A stretch of DNA of 64,000 bases from Coriobacteriia bacterium (GTDB lineage Bacteria > Actinomycetota > Coriobacteriia > Anaerosomatales > Anaerosomataceae): assembly GCA_030652115.1 (NCBI GenBank), contig JAUSBK010000010.1, forward strand, positions 307,118-371,117. The letters run 5' to 3'. Shown here piece after piece: positions 46,158 to 55,359 of the stretch. Each line of letters opens with the position of its first letter. Position 1 is the first letter of the stretch. The position numbers and the translations under genes are program-made. A model generated the notes under the pieces. It was not told the DNA's origin and did no database searches. It saw only the letters and a list, made by a program, of their open reading frames with translations.

Positions 46158-46735
46158 GCGCCGCCTCCAAGCCGCTTGAGGGCGTGCTTGAGCATCGCCT
46201 GAACCTCATCGATCCCCTCGTAGCCCTTGAGCGCGATCGCCACCTCGGCCGAACTGAACCCCATCGACGCAAGCGCATCGGCGGCCTCAACGCCCGCACC
46301 GCCCCTCGAGGCTGAGCGCGCCTTGAGCTCGCCCGCACCGATCCTGTCCTTGAGCTCGATGATGATCCGCTGCGCGGTCTTCTTCCCGATGCCCGGAACA
46401 GTGGCGATCAGCGTGTCATCCTCGCGCGCCACAGCAGCGGCAAGGTCGGACGGTGAGAGCGAGGAGAGCGCCGAGAGTGCCACTTTCGGTCCCACACCGC
46501 TCACCGTGATGAACTTCTCGAAAAGGTCCTGCTCGTCCAGGCTTTCGAACCCGAAGAGCGTGAGCTCGTCCTCTCGGACATGGAGGTGGGTGAAGACGGT
46601 GACTTCATCGCCCTCGGCAGGCAGATGAGACAGCGAGCTCGTGGACATGTAGAGACGCAGACCGATGCCTCCGACCTCGATCACGCACGAGGAGGCACTC
46701 CGCGCGGTGATCCTGCCCGTAACCTGCGCGATCAT
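46154..46735 (-). CDS. ruvA: Holliday junction DNA helicase subunit RuvA
   Basis: Protein of 193 residues. OB fold with YMSTSSLSHLPAEGDEVTVFTHLHVRED in part, two HhH motifs (FITVSGVGPKVALSALS and VPGIGKKTAQRIIIELKD), and a C-terminal UBA-like domain that contacts RuvB (ALASMGFSSAEVAIALKG). It binds and opens the four-way junction. Confidence 0.97.
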   Translation of the reverse strand: MIAQVTGRITARSASSCVIEVGGIGLRLYMSTSSLSHLPAEGDEVTVFTHLHVREDELTLFGFESLDEQDLFEKFITVSGVGPKVALSALSSLSPSDLAAAVAREDDTLIATVPGIGKKTAQRIIIELKDRIGAGELKARSASRGGAGVEAADALASMGFSSAEVAIALKGYEGIDEVQAMLKHALKRLGGGA

Positions 46736-47223
46736 CGGCGCCCGCCCCGCAGTGCGGCCGGCGTGCGGCTGTGCGCGTGGCAGATCGCAGCGGCTAGCGC
46801 ATCGGCCGCGTGGTCCGGCTCGGGATCGTGCGGCAACGCGAGAAGCGATCGGACCATGTACTGCACCTGATGCTTGTCCGCATCACCCGTGCCGACGACC
46901 GCCAGCTTGATCTCGCCAGGGCCGTACTCGCCCACGCTGAGCGCCGAGGCGGCCAGCAGGGCAACGCCGCGCGCCTGACCGGTCGAAAACGCCGTCTTGG
47001 CGTTGTTGGAGAAGTAGACGCTCTCCACGGCGGCCTCCTGGGGCCGATAGCGTTCGATCACGCCGACGATACCGCAGTGGATCTCGGCGAGACGCTCGGC
47101 GTCGGGGCGGCCGGTCTCGGTCGTGATGCAGCCGTAGGCGAGGCACGTGAGGGCGCTCCCCCGCTGCTCGATGACGCCCCATCCGGTGTTCTTGAGACCG
47201 GGGTCGATGCCGAGCACGATCAA
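46732..47223 (-). CDS. ruvC: Holliday junction resolvase RuvC
   Basis: Protein of 163 residues. Catalytic acids are the Asp in LGIDPGLKNTGWG, the Glu in AVESVYFSNN, and the pair near the end in DHAADALAAAICH. I chose TTG 47223 with AGGGGG five bases upstream; it gives the normal short N-terminus. It opens the ruvC-ruvA-membrane protein-ruvB run. A LexA-type box and a TATACT -10 lie 24-42 bases upstream. Confidence 0.95.
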   Translation of the reverse strand: MIVLGIDPGLKNTGWGVIEQRGSALTCLAYGCITTETGRPDAERLAEIHCGIVGVIERYRPQEAAVESVYFSNNAKTAFSTGQARGVALLAASALSVGEYGPGEIKLAVVGTGDADKHQVQYMVRSLLALPHDPEPDHAADALAAAICHAHSRTPAALRGGRR

Positions 47224-47246
47224 CGTGACCCCCTGCCGACGACTAT

Positions 47247-47260
47247 CGAACGTATGTTCA
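47247..47260 (-). promoter_or_regulatory. LexA (SOS) box upstream of ruvC
   Basis: The plus strand reads CGAACGTATGTTCA, 13 of 14 positions matching the Gram-positive SOS box CGAACnnnnGTTCG, with the inner GAAC/GTTC palindrome perfect. On the minus strand it sits directly downstream of the -10 box TATACT, where a bound repressor would block initiation. Confidence 0.78.
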
Positions 47261-47265
47261 GTATA
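47260..47265 (-). promoter_or_regulatory. -10 box of the ruvC operon
   Basis: Minus-strand TATACT, 37 bases before the TTG start of ruvC and abutting the LexA box. The -35 region lies in the end of yebC and is weak (GGAAGA at 17-base spacing). Confidence 0.5.
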
Positions 47266-47278
47266 GCCCGCCGCGCCA

Positions 47279-48037
47279 CTAGTCTTCCAGCGCCGCGGCG
47301 ATCTCGTCCGTGAGCTCCATCGAGTGGTACACGGTCTGGATGTCGTCGGACTCCTCCAGCCGGTCCACGAGCCGGAACACCTTCTTCGCATCCTCGACCG
47401 TGACCGTCGTCGGGGTGATCGGCTCCATTACGAGCTCGGCGCCTTTGACCGGCGCCCCGGCCGCCTCGAGAGCGTTCTTGACCGCCATCATCTCGGCCGC
47501 CGCGGTGTAGACCACGTACGTGTCGTCGGCGACTTCCATGTCCTCACCGCCGGCATCCGCCACGAGCAGGAACATCTCGTCCTCCTCCGGTGCACCGGCG
47601 CGCTCGATCGCGATCTCGCCCTTGCGTTCGAACTGGAAGGCGACCGAACCGGTAGCGCCGAGGTTGCCCCCCGCCTTCGTGAACGCCGCGCGCACGTCAG
47701 CCGCGGTGCGGTTGCGGTTGTCGGTTAGCGCCTCCACGTAGATCGCCACGCCAGCGGCACCATAGCCCTCGTAGACAACCTCTTCGTAGGCCGCAGAATC
47801 CGCTCCGGCCGCAAACGCCTTCTTGATCGCGATGTCGATCTTGTCCTTTGGCAGCGAGTACGACTTCGCCTTGGCGATCGCCGCGGCAAGCGAGGCGTTG
47901 TTCTCGGGATTCGGGTCCCCGCCCGTCTTGGCCGCAACGGTGATCACGCGCGTCAGCTTCGAGAACAGGGCCGAGCGCTTCGCGTCGACCGCCGCTTTGC
48001 GGTGCTTCGTGGTCGCCCACTTGGAGTGTCCGGACAT
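47279..48037 (-). CDS. yebC: YebC/PmpR family protein
   Basis: Protein of 252 residues beginning MSGHSKWATTKHRKAAVDAKR, the family hallmark, with DNRNRTAADVRAAFTKAGGNLG in part and the acidic C-terminal lobe. Long YebC proteins were described as transcription regulators; recent work links the family to relief of ribosome stalling at proline runs. The latter fits a genome with extreme Pro/Glu tracts (494-1552, 2103-4283), but that connection is my inference. Confidence 0.95.
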   Translation of the reverse strand: MSGHSKWATTKHRKAAVDAKRSALFSKLTRVITVAAKTGGDPNPENNASLAAAIAKAKSYSLPKDKIDIAIKKAFAAGADSAAYEEVVYEGYGAAGVAIYVEALTDNRNRTAADVRAAFTKAGGNLGATGSVAFQFERKGEIAIERAGAPEEDEMFLLVADAGGEDMEVADDTYVVYTAAAEMMAVKNALEAAGAPVKGAELVMEPITPTTVTVEDAKKVFRLVDRLEESDDIQTVYHSMELTDEIAAALED

Positions 48038-48051
48038 GTCGGGTGTCCCTT

Positions 48052-48630
48052 CTAGCGCGCGCCGATGACGCGATCGAGGAAGTACCGGTGGACCCGCGGG
48101 TCCCCGGTGAGTTCCGGGTGGAAGGTCGTAGCGAGCAGATCCCCCTCGCGGACGGCCACGGTCCGGCCGTCGTGTTGCGCGAGCACCTCGGCCCGATCGC
48201 CGACGTGCTCGATGAGCGGCGCCCGGATGAAGACGCCCCGGAAGGGATGGTCGAGGTGTGCGAAGGCCAGGTCCGCCTCGAACGAGTTCACCTGGCGCCC
48301 GTAGGCGTTCCGACGCACCGTCGCGTTCATCAGTCCGAGAGGCTCCTGATCGGAACGCGCGTCTGCGATCTCGGTCGCCATGAGGATCGCGCCGGCACAG
48401 GTGCCCCAGACGGCCATGCCCTCGGCGTGTCGGGTCCGGATGGCCTCGTAGAATCCGTACGTCTTCATGAGCTTCGCGATAGCGGTCGATTCGCCGCCCG
48501 GGATGATGAGGCCGGCCAGCCCCTCGAGCTGGTCCGGCAGGCGCACGGCGAGGGCCGAGGCGCCCAGCCCCTCCAGGTCGAGTATGTGCTCGCGAAACGC
48601 GCCCTGCAGCGCGAGGACGCCGACCCGCAC
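48052..48630 (-). CDS. pdxT: Pyridoxal 5'-phosphate synthase glutaminase subunit PdxT
   Basis: Protein of 192 residues. The class I glutaminase nucleophile Cys lies in WGTCAGAIL, the His/Glu pair in [10 protein letters not shown], and the PGGEST motif is present. It feeds ammonia to PdxS. GTG 48630 is the start, 2 bases after the pdxS stop. Confidence 0.95.
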   Translation of the reverse strand: MRVGVLALQGAFREHILDLEGLGASALAVRLPDQLEGLAGLIIPGGESTAIAKLMKTYGFYEAIRTRHAEGMAVWGTCAGAILMATEIADARSDQEPLGLMNATVRRNAYGRQVNSFEADLAFAHLDHPFRGVFIRAPLIEHVGDRAEVLAQHDGRTVAVREGDLLATTFHPELTGDPRVHRYFLDRVIGAR

Positions 48631-48632
48631 GT

Positions 48633-49526
48633 CTACCAGCCCCGCTCCTGCATACGCTCGGCGTCGGGAATGTCGGAGATGTTGATGCCCACCATGGCCT
48701 CGCCGAGGTTGCGCGAAACGCGGGCGATGATGTCGGGATCGTTGTAGTGCGTCGTGGCCTCGACGATCGCCTTCGCGCGTGTGCTCGGGTCGCCGCTCTT
48801 GAAGATGCCGCTGCCCACGAACACACCGTCGCAGCCGAGCTGCATCATCAGCGCCGCATCCGCCGGCGTCGCGATGCCGCCCGCCGAGAAGTTCACGACC
48901 GGCAGCGTCTTGTTCTCGTGGACCCATTTCACGAGCTCGTACGGGGCCTGCAAGTCCTTGGCCGCCCCGAAGAGCTGCTCCTCACGCAGGCCGGCGATCC
49001 ATCCGATCTCGTCCAGCATCGTGCGCATGTGCCGCACCGCTTCGACCACGTTGCCCGTCCCGGGCTCGCCTTTCGTGCGAATCATCGCGGCACCTTCGCC
49101 GATCCGGCGAAGCGCCTCGCCGAGGTTGCGCGCACCACACACGAACGGGACCGTGAAGTCCCACTTGTTCACGTGGTACTCCTCGTCGGCGGGCGTCAGC
49201 ACCTCAGACTCGTCGATGTAGTCCACGCCGAGAGACTGCAGGATCTGCGCCTCCACGAAGTGGCCGATGCGGCACTTGGCCATGACCGGTACCGACACTG
49301 CTGCGACGATCTCCTCCACGCGCGTGGGGTCCGCCATTCGGGCGACGCCCCCTGCCGCGCGGATATCGGCGGGCACGCGCTCGAGCGACATGACCGCGAC
49401 CGCGCCCGCGTCCTCGGCGATCTTCGCCTGCTCGGCGTTGACGACGTCCATGATGACGCCGCCCTTCAGCATCTCCGCGAGGCCGGTCTTGACCCGCTGG
49501 GTGCCGGTGATGGGGTTATCGCTCAC
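48633..49526 (-). CDS. pdxS: Pyridoxal 5'-phosphate synthase lyase subunit PdxS
   Basis: Protein of 297 residues; TIM barrel that makes PLP from ribose 5-phosphate, glyceraldehyde 3-phosphate and ammonia. Recognised blocks: [50 protein letters not shown] in part, and [22 protein letters not shown] start. A TTGTTC-17-TAGAAT promoter lies 64 bases upstream. Confidence 0.97.
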   Translation of the reverse strand: MSDNPITGTQRVKTGLAEMLKGGVIMDVVNAEQAKIAEDAGAVAVMSLERVPADIRAAGGVARMADPTRVEEIVAAVSVPVMAKCRIGHFVEAQILQSLGVDYIDESEVLTPADEEYHVNKWDFTVPFVCGARNLGEALRRIGEGAAMIRTKGEPGTGNVVEAVRHMRTMLDEIGWIAGLREEQLFGAAKDLQAPYELVKWVHENKTLPVVNFSAGGIATPADAALMMQLGCDGVFVGSGIFKSGDPSTRAKAIVEATTHYNDPDIIARVSRNLGEAMVGINISDIPDAERMQERGW

Positions 49527-49589
49527 GAGATCAGATCGCTCCTTGACATAGCGGGGACGCGAATCGACCCCGGGGGTACGTGCGTAGTG

Positions 49590-49618
49590 ATTCTACCCGC
49601 GCCTGCCAGCACGAACAA
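49590..49618 (-). promoter_or_regulatory. pdxS promoter
   Basis: Minus strand TTGTTC (-35, 49618-49613), 17-base spacer, TAGAAT (-10, 49595-49590). It would drive pdxS-pdxT and possibly yebC. Confidence 0.6.
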
Positions 49619-49632
49619 CCGCGACGGACGCG

Positions 49633-50688
49633 CTACTGCATCGAGATGTTGACGTCAGGCCGGATGACCTGCATCCATGTGTTGCCCGGCGAGAGCTTCA
49701 CCTGCGTCCCGTCTGCCGCCTTGAAGACGGGCGGCGCATCGGCCGTGGCCTCCCAGGTGCAGTCGTAGCGCTGCCCGTTGCGGAACACGGTGGCGAGTCC
49801 GCTGCCGGTGAGCACGATCTCATAGGTCGTGCTGCCCGCCACGTCGGTGCTCGCCGTCTTATGCTGCGCCCACATGACAACCACGTTGGTCGCGCGGAGC
49901 TGCTCGCCGGTGCCCGCATCGTTGAACGCCTTGCCATTGTTCTCGCGGAGATACGACTTGGTCGCCGCATCGTACGTCCAGGTCACGGTGTTGTAGCTCG
50001 AGAACGGGATCGTGAACTGGGTGATCGTGGGCGTGCTCTCGGTGGAAGACGCGCGATCGAAGGTCAGCCCCGTGATGCTCATCGTCGCGGGCATTCCCCG
50101 CCTCTCACCTTCGGCGCGAAACGCGGACACGCTCGCAAACAAGTTGTGCGGAGCCGAATGCTTCTTCGAGCGGGTGAACGGCCCTGTAACACCCGCGTCC
50201 TCGCTCAGGTTCTCGATCCCGGCGGCGTTCACCGCGGCGTTGACGGCCGGGCTTGCGCCCGAGAAGCCGAACAACGCGTGGTACTGCGGCACGATGTAGG
50301 TGTCCGAGAGCCGCGCGGAGCGCACGGGTCCGAGCTCCTCGGGCGCCTGCGAGTGGAACATCGCGTTGAAGCGCGTGATGCCGCCCTCGGTGACGCTCTC
50401 GTAGACCACGTCGGCAAGCTGGAGGTTCGTCTGCGGACGCGATTCGACGGAGTTCTCGATCTTCACCGAGACGACGCGCTGCGTGACCGCTTCCGCCGAA
50501 GGCGCCTCAAGCCCCGTAAGGGGCCAGCGCGGCGGTTCGACCGGTTTATCGATGGTGCGCTCGGTGTCGGCCTCGGGCCAGGTGCCGACCACTTCCGGGC
50601 TTTCCTTCTTGCAGGCGACGAGCCCGCCTGCGGCCAGCGCAAGCGCGAGCACGACGACGAGCACGATCACGATCGTACGACGGGTCAT
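49633..50688 (-). CDS. DUF3048 (YerB-like) lipoprotein
   Basis: Protein of 351 residues. Signal peptide with lipobox-like LAAGGLVAC (Cys near 26). The DUF3048 domain shows RVVSVKIENSVESRPQ, VYESVTEGGITRFNAMF, GPVRSARLSDTYI, and a C-terminal part with WAQHKTAS and NTWMQVI. Function of the family is unknown; YerB is an extracellular lipoprotein. ATG 50688 has AAGGAGG seven bases upstream. Confidence 0.88.
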   Translation of the reverse strand: MTRRTIVIVLVVVLALALAAGGLVACKKESPEVVGTWPEADTERTIDKPVEPPRWPLTGLEAPSAEAVTQRVVSVKIENSVESRPQTNLQLADVVYESVTEGGITRFNAMFHSQAPEELGPVRSARLSDTYIVPQYHALFGFSGASPAVNAAVNAAGIENLSEDAGVTGPFTRSKKHSAPHNLFASVSAFRAEGERRGMPATMSITGLTFDRASSTESTPTITQFTIPFSSYNTVTWTYDAATKSYLRENNGKAFNDAGTGEQLRATNVVVMWAQHKTASTDVAGSTTYEIVLTGSGLATVFRNGQRYDCTWEATADAPPVFKAADGTQVKLSPGNTWMQVIRPDVNISMQ

Positions 50689-50769
50689 GAACAAGCCTCC
50701 TTGGGTTCCCGACAAGGATAGAGAGGCAGGCCGAGGGGGTCAATGCGAACGCGGCATGGTGTGGACATG

Positions 50770-50798
50770 TCGTCACCCGGCCCCGGGGTGTCTACAAT
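50770..50798 (+). promoter_or_regulatory. Possible promoter for the 84-residue Cys protein
   Basis: TCGTCA (-35 like, 50770-50775), 17-base spacer, TACAAT (-10, 50793-50798), 24 bases before the ATG at 50823. Confidence 0.45.
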
Positions 50799-50822
50799 AC
50801 AAGCGAGACGACGAGGAGCCCC

Positions 50823-51077
50823 ATGGCCTGCTATCTGCTGCACGTGCTCGAACAACAGGACCCGCGCCCGTACGAGGATCCCGCGGTCAAAGACGTCGTC
50901 GGCACGCTGCCGCAGTTCTACTGCACGAAGTGTCAGCCGCTCCTGCGCCTTGCGCCAAGTGACGCCATCAAGTGCCTGGGACGCGAGGAGCCGTGCTGGA
51001 TGGCGGCGGGAGGGCCACCGTGTCCCGAGGCGGAGCCGCCTTCAACCGACGCATGGGACCCGAAGACCCAGTTCTAG
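50823..51077 (+). CDS. Small Cys-containing hypothetical protein
   Basis: Protein of 84 residues with five or six Cys, arranged as YCTKCQP, then KCLG, PCWM and PPCPE. This looks like a small metal-binding (zinc or Fe-S) protein. GAGGAG lies four bases before the ATG, and a plausible promoter precedes it. It converges on lgt with a 4-base overlap of the two stops. No family recognised. Confidence 0.65.
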   Translation: MACYLLHVLEQQDPRPYEDPAVKDVVGTLPQFYCTKCQPLLRLAPSDAIKCLGREEPCWMAAGGPPCPEAEPPSTDAWDPKTQF

Positions 51078-51886
51078 GGTGTGTCCCCGGCTTCCGCGCG
51101 CCCGAATGCCAGTGCCCGCCAGACCAGCCAGCCTCCCGCGAAGACCAGCGGCAGGGTGAGCAGCTGCCCCATCGTGAGCGACCCGAAGATGAATCCCAAC
51201 TGGGCGTCCGGCTCGCGGAAGAACTCGATGCCAGTGCGGAACACCGCGTACAGCAGGAGCAGCGTGCCGACGATCAGCCCGTCTCCCCGCTTGCGGCGCG
51301 ACAGCACCCACAGCACGCAGAAGATGACGAGCCCCTCGAGGACAGCCTCGTAGAGCTGTGAGGGGTGACGAGGCAGGTCGCCGGGTGCACGCGGGAACAC
51401 CATGCCCCACGGTACGTCGGTGGTCCTTCCCCACAACTCGCCGTTGATGAAGTTCGCGACGCGTCCGAAGAAGATGCCGAGCGGCGCCCCCACGGCGCCA
51501 AGGTCGAACATCTGGAGTACCGGGATCCCCTTGCGGCGCGCCACAAGCCACCCCGCGAGCATGATCCCGATCAGACCGCCGTGGAACGACATGCCACCAT
51601 CCCAAAACGCCAGGATCGAGAGCGGGTCGTCCCAGTAGGCGCCGACGCCATAGAACACGACGTACCCGATCCGGGCGCCCGCCACGAGCCCGATCACCGC
51701 AACGAGGACCATATCGAGCAGGTCGTCGTCGGTGAGCGCGACCTTCCAGCGCCTGATGAGTGACCGCGTCACCAGGCCCGCCACGATGAAGCCGGCCACG
51801 TACGCCAGCCCGTACCAGCGGATCGCGATCGGCCCGATCTCCAGCATGACCGGGTCGATGTTGGGATACGGGATCGCAGCGATCAC
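51074..51886 (-). CDS. lgt: Prolipoprotein diacylglyceryl transferase
   Basis: Protein of 270 residues with seven helices. The signature GRVANFINGELWGR and the upstream FHGGLIG block with the essential His are present. It adds diacylglycerol to the lipobox Cys of prolipoproteins such as those at 18895-19437 and 49633-50688. The stop of htpX overlaps its start by 4 bases. Confidence 0.96.
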   Translation of the reverse strand: MIAAIPYPNIDPVMLEIGPIAIRWYGLAYVAGFIVAGLVTRSLIRRWKVALTDDDLLDMVLVAVIGLVAGARIGYVVFYGVGAYWDDPLSILAFWDGGMSFHGGLIGIMLAGWLVARRKGIPVLQMFDLGAVGAPLGIFFGRVANFINGELWGRTTDVPWGMVFPRAPGDLPRHPSQLYEAVLEGLVIFCVLWVLSRRKRGDGLIVGTLLLLYAVFRTGIEFFREPDAQLGFIFGSLTMGQLLTLPLVFAGGWLVWRALAFGRAEAGDTP

Positions 51887-52773
51887 ATGGCCTCCAGCCG
51901 CGCGATGCGGTCCGCCAGTGGCGGGTGCGTGTTGAACAGAGCGTTCATGCCACCGGCGCGCTGAGCCTTGAGCGGGTTGGCTATATACAAAGACTCCGTC
52001 GCCTTGTTCGCCGAGCGCAGCTGATTCGGGTCCGCACCGATCTTCCGAAGCGCGCTCGCAAGGCCCGGCGGATAGCGCGTGAGCATCGCTGCGCTCGCGT
52101 CTGCCAGGAACTCCCGCCTCCGGCTGATCGCCAGCTGGATGAGCGATGCCGCGAGCGGCGAAAGGATCGCGAGCACAAGGGCGGCGATCATCATGATCGC
52201 CCCGAGCTGACCGGCTTCACTGTTCCGCCTGCGCCCACCGCCCCACCAGAAGCTGCGCAGCATCCACTCGGAGATGAGCGTGACCGAGCCGGCCAGCACG
52301 GCTGCGAGCGTCTGGAGCAGCGTGTCGTAGTTCTTGATGTGCGAGAGCTCGTGGGCGATCACACCCTCAAGCTCCTGCCGGTTCATCATCTGCACCAGCC
52401 CGGTGGTGAGCGCGATCGCCGCATTCTCCGGATTGCGGCCGGTCGCGAACGCGTTTGGGGCCGGATCGTCGATGAGGTACGCCCGCGGCACCGGCAGTCC
52501 CGCAGCGATCGCGAGTCCCTCCACGGTGTTCACCACGTACGGCTCGGTCTCGCGGGCCACCGGGCGCGCGTGGCTCAGCGCCAGCACGATCCGGTCCGAG
52601 TACCAGTACGAACCCCAGGACATGACGAACGCCACGACGAGCGCGAGCACGAGGCCGAGGTAGCCCCAATCCGTCGCCTGCCCGAACACGAAGCCGATGA
52701 GCGCGACGAGGAGCACGAACACCACGATCAGTGCCGTGCTCCTCAGCTTGTTCGACGCTATCTGATCGTACAC
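51883..52773 (-). CDS. htpX: Zinc metalloprotease HtpX
   Basis: Protein of 296 residues, M48B family. Two N-terminal helices, the zinc motif IAHELSHIKNYD, a later helix pair, and the third ligand Glu in the SRRREFLADA block. Membrane protein quality control. Follows lemA by 4 bases, the usual pair. Confidence 0.96.
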   Translation of the reverse strand: MYDQIASNKLRSTALIVVFVLLVALIGFVFGQATDWGYLGLVLALVVAFVMSWGSYWYSDRIVLALSHARPVARETEPYVVNTVEGLAIAAGLPVPRAYLIDDPAPNAFATGRNPENAAIALTTGLVQMMNRQELEGVIAHELSHIKNYDTLLQTLAAVLAGSVTLISEWMLRSFWWGGGRRRNSEAGQLGAIMMIAALVLAILSPLAASLIQLAISRRREFLADASAAMLTRYPPGLASALRKIGADPNQLRSANKATESLYIANPLKAQRAGGMNALFNTHPPLADRIARLEAM

Positions 52774-52777
52774 GAGA

Positions 52778-53341
52778 CTAGAACTGCACCTTCACCGGCT
52801 CTTTGGCCTCTTCGCCGATCTCGAAGTAGTCACGCGGCGAATGGCCGAACATGCCCGCCACCACGTTCGACGGGAACGTCTGCTGCGAGGTGTTGTACGT
52901 CATCACCGAGTCGTTGTAGAACTGCCGCGCGTAGGCGATCTTGCTCTCGGTACCGGACAGTTCCTCCTGGAGCATCATGAAGTTCTGATTCGCCTTGAGG
53001 TCCGGGTAGTTCTCCGCCAGAGCGAAAAGACTCTTCAGCGTCCCGGACAGCATGTTCTCGGCCTCGCCCTGCGCCTTCACGCCCTCGGCGCTCATGGCCG
53101 CACTGCGGGCCGCGACCACGCGCTCGAACGTCTCCTTCTCGTGCGCGGCGTAGGCCTTGACCGTCTCCACGAGGTTCGGGATCAAGTCGTAGCGGCGCTT
53201 AAGTTGGACGTCGATCTGCGACCACGCGTTGTCCACGCGGTTGCGCAGCGTGACGAGCCGGTTGTAGATGCCGATGACGGCGATGACCAGCACCACGAGC
53301 AGCAGCACCAGTCCACCCCCGCACAGCGTGAACCATCCCAT
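52778..53341 (-). CDS. lemA: LemA family protein
   Basis: Protein of 187 residues. One N-terminal helix (about 5-25), then the LemA helical bundle with [20 protein letters not shown] in part, [18 protein letters not shown] and the C-terminal [19 protein letters not shown] 53341 has GAGGAGG six bases upstream; the frame is open for 32 codons above this, without family resemblance. Function unknown. Confidence 0.94.
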   Translation of the reverse strand: MGWFTLCGGGLVLLLVVLVIAVIGIYNRLVTLRNRVDNAWSQIDVQLKRRYDLIPNLVETVKAYAAHEKETFERVVAARSAAMSAEGVKAQGEAENMLSGTLKSLFALAENYPDLKANQNFMMLQEELSGTESKIAYARQFYNDSVMTYNTSQQTFPSNVVAGMFGHSPRDYFEIGEEAKEPVKVQF

Positions 53342-53495
53342 CGTGTTCCTCCTCGATCGCGGTACCGAATCATGCGGCGCATGCTCTTTCCGAAGATACC
53401 CCAACTGAGCGGTGTCCGCCCACCGCTCGGGGTACACTCCTTCTCACGGTCCGATGCCCTCGGCACGCACACCTCGCGAAGACGGAGCCCTGCCT

Positions 53496-54197
53496 GTGAT
53501 ACCCATCCGCGACGAGAACCCGACCCACCGGATACCGTGGATAACGCTGCTGTTCATCGCCGCGAACGTCGCGGTGTTCATCTACGAACTCACGCTCGAC
53601 CCGGTCGCGCTCGACGCGCTGTGGACTCGCTGGGCGTTCGTGCCGGGCCGGTTCGGCGCTGACCCGTTCTCGGTCGAACAGATCCTGACGCTGTTCACTG
53701 CGATGTTCATGCACGCCGGCTGGGTGCACGCGATCGGGAACCTCTTGTACCTCTGGATCTTCGGGAACAACATCGAGGACCGGTTTGGACCGGTCGGCTT
53801 CGTCGCCTTCTACCTCACCTGCGGGGTTGCCGCCTCGCTCGCCCAGTGGCTCGCTGACCCCGGGTCGATGGTGCCGATGATCGGCGCGAGCGGCGCGGTC
53901 GCCGGCGTCCTCGGCGCGTACATCCTGCTGTTCCCGGGCGCCTCGGTCGTGACGCTGATCCCTGTCTTCGTCTTCATCGAGGTCGCCCGCGTGCCGGCGT
54001 ACCTGGTGATCGGATTCTGGTTCATCCTGCAGCTCGGCAACGGCCTCGTGTCGCTCAGCGCGGATGCTGCGGCAGCGGGCGGCGTGGCGTACTTCGCGCA
54101 CATCGGAGGATTCGGGGCCGGTCTCGTGCTGGCGCTTCCTGCGGCGCTCGCGGCGCGTTCCCGAAGACGGGCACGCGCATCAGCCAGAACCCGGTGA
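53496..54197 (+). CDS. Rhomboid family intramembrane serine protease
   Basis: Protein of 233 residues with six helices. The catalytic Ser lies in GASGAVAGVLGAY, the catalytic His in YFAHIGGFGAGL, and HAGWVHAIGNLLYL is the conserved helix 2 motif. It starts IPIRDENPTHR, typical for bacterial rhomboids. GTG 53496 has GGAG eight bases upstream. A TACACT sequence near 53441 may be the -10. Substrates unknown. Confidence 0.92.
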   Translation: MIPIRDENPTHRIPWITLLFIAANVAVFIYELTLDPVALDALWTRWAFVPGRFGADPFSVEQILTLFTAMFMHAGWVHAIGNLLYLWIFGNNIEDRFGPVGFVAFYLTCGVAASLAQWLADPGSMVPMIGASGAVAGVLGAYILLFPGASVVTLIPVFVFIEVARVPAYLVIGFWFILQLGNGLVSLSADAAAAGGVAYFAHIGGFGAGLVLALPAALAARSRRRARASARTR

Positions 54198-54198
54198 A

Positions 54199-54579
54199 TC
54201 AGTCCAGCTCGGCGAGCATGTCCTCAACGCACTCGATCGAGGCGAGCTGACGGCGGAAGTACTCGCAATACGGCTCGCCCGCGAGCTCGCGACGTGCCCG
54301 CAACTGCTGATCGGCCGAATCTTCTTCCTCGGCCTCTTCGTGCGCCCGCCTGCGTATCTCGTGGACGGCGCCTTCGTCGAGCTCCTCGGCATACCGGGCA
54401 AGCTCCATCGCGGCAACGAGAAGGTTCGGCACTTGCATCGCAGCGCGAAGCGACGCACCGCAGTGCGGGCACACGAAGACCACTTCGACGGACTCCGGCC
54501 CTCGGAAGACGACGGTCGAGATGTCTTCGAGACCCAGTTCCACACGGCCATCGTTGGGACAGATGAGCGTGAACTCCAC
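54199..54579 (-). CDS. Small CPxC-containing hypothetical protein
   Basis: Protein of 126 residues. N-terminal CPNDG and, about 33 residues later, CPHCG resemble a zinc ribbon with one of four Cys missing. The rest is helical and highly charged (HEIRRRAHEEAEEEDSADQQL). GTG 54579 has GAGGAGG eight bases upstream. Convergent with the rhomboid gene with 1 base between. No family recognised. Confidence 0.6.
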   Translation of the reverse strand: MEFTLICPNDGRVELGLEDISTVVFRGPESVEVVFVCPHCGASLRAAMQVPNLLVAAMELARYAEELDEGAVHEIRRRAHEEAEEEDSADQQLRARRELAGEPYCEYFRRQLASIECVEDMLAELD

Positions 54580-54639
54580 CGGTCTCGCCTCCTCGCACTC
54601 TGTGTCTATGATACCGCCAGAGCGCCCGGATTGCTGTGC

Positions 54640-54645
54640 TAGTAT
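54640..54645 (+). promoter_or_regulatory. -10 box (TAGTAT) for leaderless azlC transcript
   Basis: TAGTAT is followed by six bases (CGCCGC) and the azlC ATG at 54652. No SD precedes the ATG. Same geometry as tgt and the recJ fusion. Confidence 0.55.
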
Positions 54646-54651
54646 CGCCGC

Positions 54652-55359
54652 ATGCCGACGACCGAACCCCAGCAACTCGCATGCCCGTCCCACAGCGCGT
54701 CGTTCGCGCGGGGGATCAAGCTGGGCCTTCCTATCTTCCTCGGCTACGTGCCGGTGGGTGCGGCATTTGGCGTCGTCGCCCTCAGTCTCGGGTTCACGCC
54801 GTTCCAGGCGGTCGTATGCTCGGCGACCGCGCTTGCCGGCGCCGGACAGCTCATCGCACTCCAACTCATCGGCTCCGGCGCCTCGGTGATCGCCGTCGTT
54901 CTCACGACCGCCGTGGTCAACCTCCGGTACGTGCTGTTCGGAGCCGCCATGTCACCGCATGTGACGGGCGTCCGGCTTCCGGGACAAGCATTCCTCGCGT
55001 TCACCCTCACTGACGAGACGTTCGCCGTGAACATAGACGACCATCGGCGGTCGCTCGCGAACGCCTGGTCGATGGCGGGCGTCGGCACGATCGCCTGGAC
55101 AGGGTGGGTGCTGGGCACCGCCGTCGGGGCATCTGCCGCCGGCGCCATCGGCGACCCCACGCGCTTCGGCGTACAGTTCGCCATGCCCGCGATGTTCACC
55201 GCACTGCTCGTGGCGCAGGCCGAGGACCGGCGCCATGTGCTCGCCAGTCTCGCCGCCGCGGCAATCGCAGTCGCCCTCATGCTGCTTCTTCCGGATCCCT
55301 GGTACCTCATCGCCGCGCCCATGATCGCCGCAACGGTCGCCACGGCGGTGACGCGATGA
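54652..55359 (+). CDS. azlC: AzlC family branched-chain amino acid exporter, large subunit
   Basis: Protein of 235 residues with about seven helices. The AzlC blocks FARGIKLGLPIFLGYVPVG in part, AGAGQLIALQLI, and NLRYVLFGAAMSPH are present. Works with AzlD to export branched-chain amino acids or analogues. The stop overlaps the azlD start (ATGA). Confidence 0.93.
   Translation: MPTTEPQQLACPSHSASFARGIKLGLPIFLGYVPVGAAFGVVALSLGFTPFQAVVCSATALAGAGQLIALQLIGSGASVIAVVLTTAVVNLRYVLFGAAMSPHVTGVRLPGQAFLAFTLTDETFAVNIDDHRRSLANAWSMAGVGTIAWTGWVLGTAVGASAAGAIGDPTRFGVQFAMPAMFTALLVAQAEDRRHVLASLAAAAIAVALMLLLPDPWYLIAAPMIAATVATAVTR

Noticed and set aside
53396..53450. Divergent promoters between lemA and the rhomboid gene (TATCTT, TACACT)
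   Set aside because: Only the -10 boxes look convincing; no -35 at an acceptable spacing, so not listed as features.
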